From positions 186,001-250,000 of the forward strand of contig NZ_JARVSD010000014.1 in NCBI RefSeq assembly GCF_030209445.1: 64,000 bases of DNA. Reading direction: 5' to 3'. This document shows positions 6,897 through 14,200 of this stretch, piece by piece. The translations under genes were made by a program, and so were the position numbers. The notes below the pieces were generated by a model. It searched no databases and had not been told where the DNA came from. It saw only the letters and a list, made by a program, of their open reading frames with translations. Position 1 is the stretch's first letter; every line of letters begins with the position of its first letter. The stretch comes from Promicromonospora sp. MEB111 (lineage in GTDB: Bacteria > Actinomycetota > Actinomycetes > Actinomycetales > Cellulomonadaceae).

Positions 6897-8455
6897 CAAC
6901 GAACCTGCGGACAGAGACCGCACCCCGCGTGCCGGAACCCCGGCACGCCCTCGAGGTGCGCGGACTCGTCAAGCACTACCCGGGCGTCAAGGCGCTCGAC
7001 GGCGTGGACCTCGTGGTGCGCCGGAACGAGGTGCTGGGCCTGGCCGGCGAGAACGGCGCCGGCAAGTCCACGCTGCTCAAGGCGCTGGTCGGGCTCGTGC
7101 GGCCGGACGCCGGCGAGATCTGGGTGCGCGGCGAGAAGGTGCGGCTGCGGAGCGTCGTCGACGCCGCCGACCACGGCATCGGCATGGTGTTCCAGGAGCA
7201 GTCGCTCGTGCCCAACCTCACCGCCGCCGAGAACATCGTGCTCGGCAGCGAGGGGCCGGGCGTGCGCCGCGGCATCTACCGCTGGGGCACGATGCGCCGG
7301 CTCGCGCAGGAGCAGCTGGACAAGATCGGGTCGCACATCGACCCCCTCGCGCGCACCGACACCCTGAGCTTCGCCGACCGGCAGATGGTCGAGATCGCCA
7401 AGGTGCTCCGCATCGAGGAGCGCACCTCGCACCCGCCGGTGATCATCCTCGACGAGCCCACCTCGGTGCTGGAGTCCAAGGAGATCGAGACCCTCTTCAC
7501 CCAGGTGCGGCGGCTGCGCGAGTTCGCGTCCGTCGTCTTCGTCTCGCACCGGCTCGACGAGGTGCTCGACGTCTGCGACCGGGTCGCCGTGCTGCGTGGC
7601 GGCCAGTCGGTGGGCGAGGTGCCCGCCGAGGGCGCGGCCCCGGCCGAGCTGCACCGCATGATGATCGGCTCGACCGGGTCCGACGACCACTACCACGACG
7701 GCGCCGCCGAGCGGTCCGACGAGCCCCGCAGGCCCCGCCTCGTGGTGCGCGGCCTGTCCGGCAGGACGTTCCAGGGCGTCGACCTGGACGTCCACGCCGG
7801 CGAGATCGTCGGCATCGTCGGCGTGCACGGCTCCGGCCGCGAGGACGTGTGCCGGGCGCTCTTCGGCGCCGAGCCCACCACGGCGGGCGAGGTGGAGCTC
7901 GACGGCAAGCGGCTCGACCTGTCCGGCACCCGCGCGGCCTGCGCCGCGGGCATCGGGTACGTCCCGGCCGAGCGCAAGACCGAGGGCATGGTGGGCCCCA
8001 TGTCGGTGGCCGACAACATGACGCTCACCAAGCAGCAGGCCCGCTGCACCGGACCCGTGGTCCGGCCGCGCAAGCAGGCGACGCTGGTGGACACGTGGAT
8101 CGACCGGCTCTCGATCCGCACCCCGCACCGGGGCACCGCGATCCAGCGACTGTCGGGCGGCAACCAGCAGAAGGTGGTGCTGGCCCGCTGGCTGGTGGCC
8201 GGCGACGTCCGGCTGCTGCTGCTCGACCACCCCACCCGCGGCCTCGACGTCGGGGCGCGCTCGGAGGTGTACCGGCTCATGCGTGAGCTCGCCAACAGCG
8301 GCGTGGCCACGGTGCTGCTGGCCGACAGCCTCGAGGAGGCGATCGGCATGTCCGACCGGATCATCGTGATGAGCGATGGCCGCGCGACCACGGAGGTCGC
8401 CGCTCCCACGGGGAGCAAGCCGACTCCGCTCGACCTCGTCAAGGAGATGGTCTGA
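6893..8455 (+). CDS. Sugar ABC transporter ATP-binding protein, two NBDs (RbsA/MglA type)
   Basis: A 520-residue tandem ATPase. Domain 1 has Walker A GENGAGKST, an unusual signature LSFADRQMVEIAK (normally LSxGxxQ) and Walker B VIILDEPTSVL. Domain 2 has the family-typical degenerate Walker A GVHGSGRED, a canonical signature LSGGNQQKV and Walker B LLLLDHPTRGLDVG, where His446 replaces the catalytic Glu. The GTG start overlaps the permease stop by GTGA. It energises uptake by the surrounding binding protein and permeases. Hydrolysis probably occurs mainly at one composite site, an inference from the residue changes. Confidence 0.93.
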   Translation: MTTNLRTETAPRVPEPRHALEVRGLVKHYPGVKALDGVDLVVRRNEVLGLAGENGAGKSTLLKALVGLVRPDAGEIWVRGEKVRLRSVVDAADHGIGMVFQEQSLVPNLTAAENIVLGSEGPGVRRGIYRWGTMRRLAQEQLDKIGSHIDPLARTDTLSFADRQMVEIAKVLRIEERTSHPPVIILDEPTSVLESKEIETLFTQVRRLREFASVVFVSHRLDEVLDVCDRVAVLRGGQSVGEVPAEGAAPAELHRMMIGSTGSDDHYHDGAAERSDEPRRPRLVVRGLSGRTFQGVDLDVHAGEIVGIVGVHGSGREDVCRALFGAEPTTAGEVELDGKRLDLSGTRAACAAGIGYVPAERKTEGMVGPMSVADNMTLTKQQARCTGPVVRPRKQATLVDTWIDRLSIRTPHRGTAIQRLSGGNQQKVVLARWLVAGDVRLLLLDHPTRGLDVGARSEVYRLMRELANSGVATVLLADSLEEAIGMSDRIIVMSDGRATTEVAAPTGSKPTPLDLVKEMV

Positions 8456-8457
8456 GC

Positions 8458-9462
8458 ATGTCCACGCCCGTCCTCACCCAGCCGGCCCCCGGGCCTGCCT
8501 CCGAGCCCGCCGTCAAGGGCCGGCCGACCACGGCCCAGCGGCTGACGTCGTTCATGCCGGTCATCGCGCTCGTCGTGCTGCTGGCGGCGCTCACCATCGC
8601 AGACCCGAGCTTCCTGACCACCAGCAGCCTCACGGCCGCGGTCCGCACGTCGGCGCCGCTCGTCGTGCTCGCGGCCGGCGCCACCCTGGTGGTCCTGTGC
8701 GGCGGCATCGACCTGTCGATCGCCGCGCTGTGCTCCCTGGCGACGGTGTTCTTCGCGCTGTGGCTGCCCGACCTCGGGGGGCTCACCACCCTGGCGATCA
8801 TCGCGGCCACCGGCGCGATCGGGGCGCTGCAGGGCGTCGCCCACGTGCTGCTGCGCATCCCGTCGTTCATCGTCACGCTCGGCGGCATGAGCATCTTCAC
8901 CGCGATCGCGCTGGTGATCTCCGACGCCGGGCCGATCCGGGTGATCGACCGCGACGCCACCCACTGGCTCACGCTCTACGTGGCCGGCGTGGTGCCGATG
9001 TCGTTCTTCGTCGCCCTGCTCGTCGTGGTGGCGGTCTCCCTGGTGGTCCGGTTCACCCCGCTCGACGCCTGGATCCGCGCCACCGGCTACTCCGAGTCGG
9101 CGGCCCGCCTGGGCGGCGCCCCGGTCGACCTGGTCAAGGTCGCCGCGTTCACCGTCTCCGGCGCCTGCGCCGGGCTGGCCGCCGTCATGCTGGTGTCCCG
9201 CAACTTCAGCGGCAGCCCGACCATGGCCGACAACCTGCTGCTGCCCGCGGTGGCTGCCATCGTGGTGGGCGGCACCGCCATCACCGGCGGCCACGGCTCG
9301 CTGTGGCGCAGCCTCGCGGGGGCGCTCGTGGTGACCCTGCTGCGCGTGGGGCTGCCGATCGTCGGCGTGCCGTCGGCGTACGAGCAGATCCTCTACGGCG
9401 CGATCATCGTCGCCGCCGTCGCGCTCACCCTCGACCGGTCGAAGGTGCTGATCATCAAGTAG
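8458..9462 (+). CDS. Sugar ABC transporter permease (RbsC/BPD_transp_2), second copy
   Basis: A 334-residue permease of the same family as the one at 5877-6896 but clearly diverged. Hydrophobic segments start at PVIALVVLLAALTIADPSFL, and the signature LLPAVAAIVVGGTAITGGHGS lies near the C-terminus. The ATG starts two bases after the ATPase stop, with GGAG shortly upstream. Together with the first permease it should form the membrane channel of the uronate-linked importer. No terminator follows before the aldehyde dehydrogenase gene 59 bp downstream. Confidence 0.9.
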   Translation: MSTPVLTQPAPGPASEPAVKGRPTTAQRLTSFMPVIALVVLLAALTIADPSFLTTSSLTAAVRTSAPLVVLAAGATLVVLCGGIDLSIAALCSLATVFFALWLPDLGGLTTLAIIAATGAIGALQGVAHVLLRIPSFIVTLGGMSIFTAIALVISDAGPIRVIDRDATHWLTLYVAGVVPMSFFVALLVVVAVSLVVRFTPLDAWIRATGYSESAARLGGAPVDLVKVAAFTVSGACAGLAAVMLVSRNFSGSPTMADNLLLPAVAAIVVGGTAITGGHGSLWRSLAGALVVTLLRVGLPIVGVPSAYEQILYGAIIVAAVALTLDRSKVLIIK

Positions 9463-9521
9463 CCGCGGCCCACCTCGCCCCGAACCACTCCTGAGAACCC
9501 CGACACCCCGGAAGGCTCCCC

Positions 9522-11012
9522 ATGTCCGAGAACTCCCTTCTCCTGCCCGCCGTCTCCTCGTTCCTGTCCTCGCCCAAGCAGCTGCTGATCGACGGTGAGT
9601 GGGTGGACTCCAAGGACGGCAAGACCTTCGCGACGGTGAATCCGGCGACCGAGGAGGTCCTGGTCCAGGTGGCCCAGGCGTCCGCGGTCGACGCCGACCG
9701 GGCGGTCACCGCCGCCCGCAACGCGTTCGAGTCGGGCTCACCGTGGTCGAAGATGACCCCGCGCGACCGCTCGCACCTGTTGTGGCGCATCGGCGACATG
9801 ATCGACGAGCGCACCGAGGAGTTCGCCCAGCTGGAGTCGCTCGACAACGGAAAGAGCCTCGCGTCCGCCCGGGGCGACGTCGGCGTGGCCGCCGAGCTGT
9901 TCCGCTACTTCGCCGGCTGGGCCACCAAGCTGGAGGGCACGACGATTCCCATGTCGGTGCCCGGCCGGGACTTCCACGCCTACACCCGGCGTGAGGCCAT
10001 CGGCGTCGTCGCCGGCATCGTGCCCTGGAACTTCCCGCTCACGATGGCCGCCTTCAAGATCATCCCGTCCATCACGGCGGGCAACACCGTGGTGCTCAAG
10101 CCGGCCGAGCAGACCCCGCTCACCGCGCTCCGGCTCGGCGAGCTGCTGCTGGAGGCCGGCCTCCCGGCCGGTGTGGTCAACGTGCTGCCCGGGTTCGGCG
10201 ACGCGGGCGCCGCCCTGGTGGACCACGCCGGCGTCGACAAGGTCGCCTTCACCGGCAGCACCGAGGTGGGCAAGAAGATCGCCGCGGGTGCCTCGAAGAA
10301 CCTCAAGAAGGTCTCGCTGGAGCTGGGCGGCAAGGCGCCCAACATCATCTTCGCCGACGCCGACCTCGACGCCGCGATCGCCGGCGCCGCCCTGGCGGGC
10401 TACTTCAACGAGGGCCAGTGCTGCGTCAACGGCTCGCGCCTCTACGTGCAGCGCGAGGTGTTCGACCAGGTCATCGAGGGTGTGGCCGCGGCGGCCAAGG
10501 CCATCCGGGTCGGCGACGCGTTCGACCCGGCGACCACGATGGGGCCGCTGGTCTCGCAGGAGCAGCACGAGAAGGTCATGGGCTACGTGCGGGGCGCGGT
10601 CGCCGACGGCGCCACGATCGCCGCGGGCAGCGCCGGCCCGGCCGCCGACCGCGGCTACTTCTTCTCCCCGACCCTCATCACCGACGTCACCGAGCAGATG
10701 GCGGTCCAGACCGACGAGATCTTCGGGCCCGTCATCACCGCCATCCCGTTCGACAGCGAGGACGAGGTGGTCGCGGCGGCCAACAACACGGTCTACGGCC
10801 TGGCCGCGGGCGTGTGGTCGCGCGACCTGAGCACGGCCCACCGGGTCGGCAGCAAGCTCCGGGCCGGCACGGTCTGGCTCAACACCTGGCACGCGGACGA
10901 CGTCACCCTCCCGCGGGGCGGCTTCAAGCAGTCCGGCTGGGGTCGCGAGCTGGGCTCGTTCGGGCTGGACGACTACACGGAGCTCAAGACCGTCATCGCC
11001 GAGCTCCGGTGA
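9522..11012 (+). CDS. NAD(P)-dependent aldehyde dehydrogenase
   Basis: A 496-residue class I/II ALDH oxidising an aldehyde to a carboxylate. Key elements are GIVPWNFPL (substrate tunnel), FTGSTEVGKKIA (cofactor loop), LELGGKAPN with general base Glu267, and FNEGQCCVNGSR with catalytic Cys301. It resembles betaine/phenylacetaldehyde-type dehydrogenases, and sequence alone does not fix the substrate. GGAAGG precedes the ATG. As the last gene of the kdu-ABC operon it may oxidise a sugar-derived semialdehyde (an alpha-ketoglutarate semialdehyde step would fit oxidative uronate routes), but that is conjecture. Confidence 0.9.
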   Translation: MSENSLLLPAVSSFLSSPKQLLIDGEWVDSKDGKTFATVNPATEEVLVQVAQASAVDADRAVTAARNAFESGSPWSKMTPRDRSHLLWRIGDMIDERTEEFAQLESLDNGKSLASARGDVGVAAELFRYFAGWATKLEGTTIPMSVPGRDFHAYTRREAIGVVAGIVPWNFPLTMAAFKIIPSITAGNTVVLKPAEQTPLTALRLGELLLEAGLPAGVVNVLPGFGDAGAALVDHAGVDKVAFTGSTEVGKKIAAGASKNLKKVSLELGGKAPNIIFADADLDAAIAGAALAGYFNEGQCCVNGSRLYVQREVFDQVIEGVAAAAKAIRVGDAFDPATTMGPLVSQEQHEKVMGYVRGAVADGATIAAGSAGPAADRGYFFSPTLITDVTEQMAVQTDEIFGPVITAIPFDSEDEVVAAANNTVYGLAAGVWSRDLSTAHRVGSKLRAGTVWLNTWHADDVTLPRGGFKQSGWGRELGSFGLDDYTELKTVIAELR

Positions 11013-11147
11013 GCCCGCGCCGCCGGCGCTGACGCCGCGCGGACCGAGCAGCACCACCGGGAACGTCCCACGAGGACCGAACCCACCCACCCGACAACCA
11101 GCAGGAACCACACAGGAACACAGCAACACCCAGTGACAGGTCTGGGC

Positions 11148-11174
11148 GGCCGACCCCGGGGCGGGGGATCGGCC
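11148..11174. terminator. Possible terminator hairpin after the aldehyde dehydrogenase gene
   Basis: GGCCGA (11148-11153) pairs with TCGGCC (11169-11174), with internal CCCC/GGGG pairing and a small bulge. It lies in the 211-bp gap between the kdu operon and the secreted oxidase gene. The rest of that gap shows no clear gene or strong promoter. Confidence 0.4.
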
Positions 11175-11223
11175 GTCCGGGCTGCCTTCATGTCCATGAG
11201 AACCGTGCGAAAAGGGATCAACG

Positions 11224-14200
11224 ATGAACCTGTTACGCAGACCTGACCGGCGCCACCACGCGCGTCGCTCCCGCCGGGCACGCCTGGCGGCCGTGCTCGC
11301 CGCCTCCCTGGCGGTCGTACCCTTCCTGGGCGGCGTCGCCCAGGCCGCACCCGCAGCAGCGGCCTCCGCGCAGGCCGCGCCCGGGTCCGTCGACGACGGC
11401 GTGCTGCGCGTGCTGCTGTTCTACAAGTCCAACTTCCACGCCTCGCACGTCCAGGCCCGTCAGGCCATCCGTGACCTGGTCGCGGACCTGGGCGTCGAGT
11501 ACGGCCAGCCGGTCGAGATCCAGGAGACCGACGACCCCGCCGCCTTCACCACGGCGAACCTCGCGACCAAGGACACGATCGCGTTCGCCCAGACCGGTGG
11601 CGTGCTGTTCAACGTGGACCAGCGCGCCGCGCTGGAGGCCTACATCCGCGGTGGCGGCGGCTACCTGGGCCTGCACTACGCGGGCTGGTCGGTCGGCCAG
11701 AGCGAGCACGACGTGAACCCGTTCTACGCCCGGCTCGTGGGCGCGGCGTCCGAGGGCCACCCCGAGAACCCCGCGGTGCGCCCGGGCCGCGTGGTGGTCA
11801 AGGACACCTCGCACCCGCTGACCCAGGGCCTGCCGGCCGAGTTCACCCGCAGCGACGAGTGGTACGACTGGCTGGTCAACCCGGCGCCCAACGTACGCAC
11901 CCTCCTGAACGCCGACGAGTCGTCCTACGGCGGGGGCAACAACGGCACGAACCACCCGATCACGTGGTGCCAGGAGATCGACTCCGGCCGGTCGTGGTAC
12001 TCGGGGATGGGGCACGAGGGCACGGCGTACGCCGAGGCCCCGATCCGCACGCAGATCAAGAACGGCCTGGCCTACACCGCGGGCCTGCTCCCGGCCGACT
12101 GCTCGGCGCCGAACAAGGCCGAGCAGGGCGCCTGGAGCGGCGTCACGCCCTGGCCGCTGGTGCCGATCAACGCGGCGCTGACGTCCGACGGCAAGGTCCA
12201 GTCGTTCGGCAGCGTCTCGTCGGGCTGCACCGACAACACGCCCTACGACTTCTACGGCAACTCGTGCGTCACGCAGGGCGGCCAGATGGAGATCGACGTC
12301 TGGGACCCGGACGAGGAGCGCACGACCGCCAACGTGAACGACGGCATCGTCACGAACTCCACGTACACCGACCTGTTCTGCTCGATGCAGGTCCAGATGC
12401 CGCACCGGCGGGCCACCATGACGGTCGGCGGTGACGACGGCCTGGGCGGCAACGCGCCCAACGACGCCGCCATCGGCGTCACCAGCTACACGACCAACCA
12501 GGGCCTGCGCAACGAGGCCCCGATGAACTACCCGCGCTGGTACCCCACGGGCACCACCCTGCCCGACGGCTCCGTCGTGGTGCAGGGCGGCAGCCTCAAG
12601 GGCGGCCCGGGCGGTCCCGGCGTGCTGACGCCGGAGATCTACACGCCGGACGAGGGCAGCTCCTGGAAGCTGCTGGAGGGCGCCACCAGCGCGGCCACGT
12701 ACGGCGACGGCGGAGGCGGCAACGGGCCCGACGAGAACCGCTGGTGGTACCCGCGTGCGTTCGTCGCGCCGGGCAACGGCAACGTCTTCAACATCACCGG
12801 CACCCAGATGTACGAGCTCGACCCCTCCGGCGACGGTGAGGTGACGCTCCGGGGCACCCTGCCCGCGGACGTCGCGAACCAGGGCGGCCTCGGCAACCCG
12901 GTCGGCGCCACGTCCACCGCCACGATGTACCGCCCCGGCAAGATCCTGCAGGTCGGCGGCGGCTGGTGGGCCAACGGCGGCGGTCCGGACGGCGCCCGCG
13001 CCGGCTTCACCGTCGACATCACCGGCGGCACCGACGCGCCCGTGGTCGAGGCGACCGAGCCGATGCAGTACGCCCGGCACTGGGCCACGTCCACGGTGCT
13101 GCCCGACGGCGACGTGATCGTCACCGGCGGCTCGCGCGACAACAACGGCAACGGCGGCTACGTCACCAGCGCCGAGATCTGGGACCCCGACACCGGCGAG
13201 TGGACCACGGTGGACGTGCCCTACGAGCACGCCCGCCTGTACCACTCGACCGCGCTGCTCCTGCCCGACGGCCGTCTGATGGTGGGCGGCGGCGGTACGC
13301 CGGGCCCGCGCAACTACACGGACGTCGAGTTCTACTCCCCGTCGTACCTCTTCGACGGCGACGAGCCGGCGGTGCGTCCGGAGGTCACGGGCGTGCCGGA
13401 GAAGGTCGGCTACGACGGCACGTTCGACGTGCAGGCCGACGTCGACGTCTCCCGGGTCACCCTGGTCCGCAACGGCTCGGTGACGCACGGGTTCAACAAC
13501 GACCAGAACTTCCAGGACCTGGCGTTCGCCCAGAACGGTGACACCCTCACCGTCGAGAGCCCGGTCGACGGCACGTACGCCCCGCCCGGTGCGTACATGC
13601 TCTTCGTCTTCGACGAGGACGGCACGCCGTCGGTGGCCGACATCTTCCAGATCGACCCCGAGGTCGAGATGGACGCCCCGGCCCCGCACCTGGTCGACCA
13701 GATCGAGTACCCCCGCCTGCCCGCGGAGTGGCGTTCCGCCAACCCGCCGGCCGTCGTGGACGTCGCGCCGGGCAACGGCCGGATGTCCCCGTGGGAGGTC
13801 GACAGCGAGGTCCAGCTCGTCCGTGCCGCGGCGCCCAGCCAGGGCGGCCTCGGCCTGACCGGCTATCACCTCGCCGTGGGCAGCGAGGGCAGCCTGACCC
13901 GCACGGTCAAGGGTCTCGACCCGGGCCGTGAGTACCGGGTCTCGCTGCGCTACGCCCGCGACAGCCGGTCCGCCGGCACGGCACCCGGCACCGCCGACCT
14001 CTCGGTCGGTGACCTGTCGACGACCCTGTCGGCGGGGGCCAACCTGTCGTCGCAGACGGCGTTCGGCACGTACGTCGGGACCTTCGTGGCCGGGGCACGG
14101 TCGCAGGACCTGACCATCTCCGCCGGGGACTCGGGCGCGGGCGTCATGATCGACGACCTGGTGATCGTGGGCTCCGACGCGGGCGCCTCCGACGTCCCCG

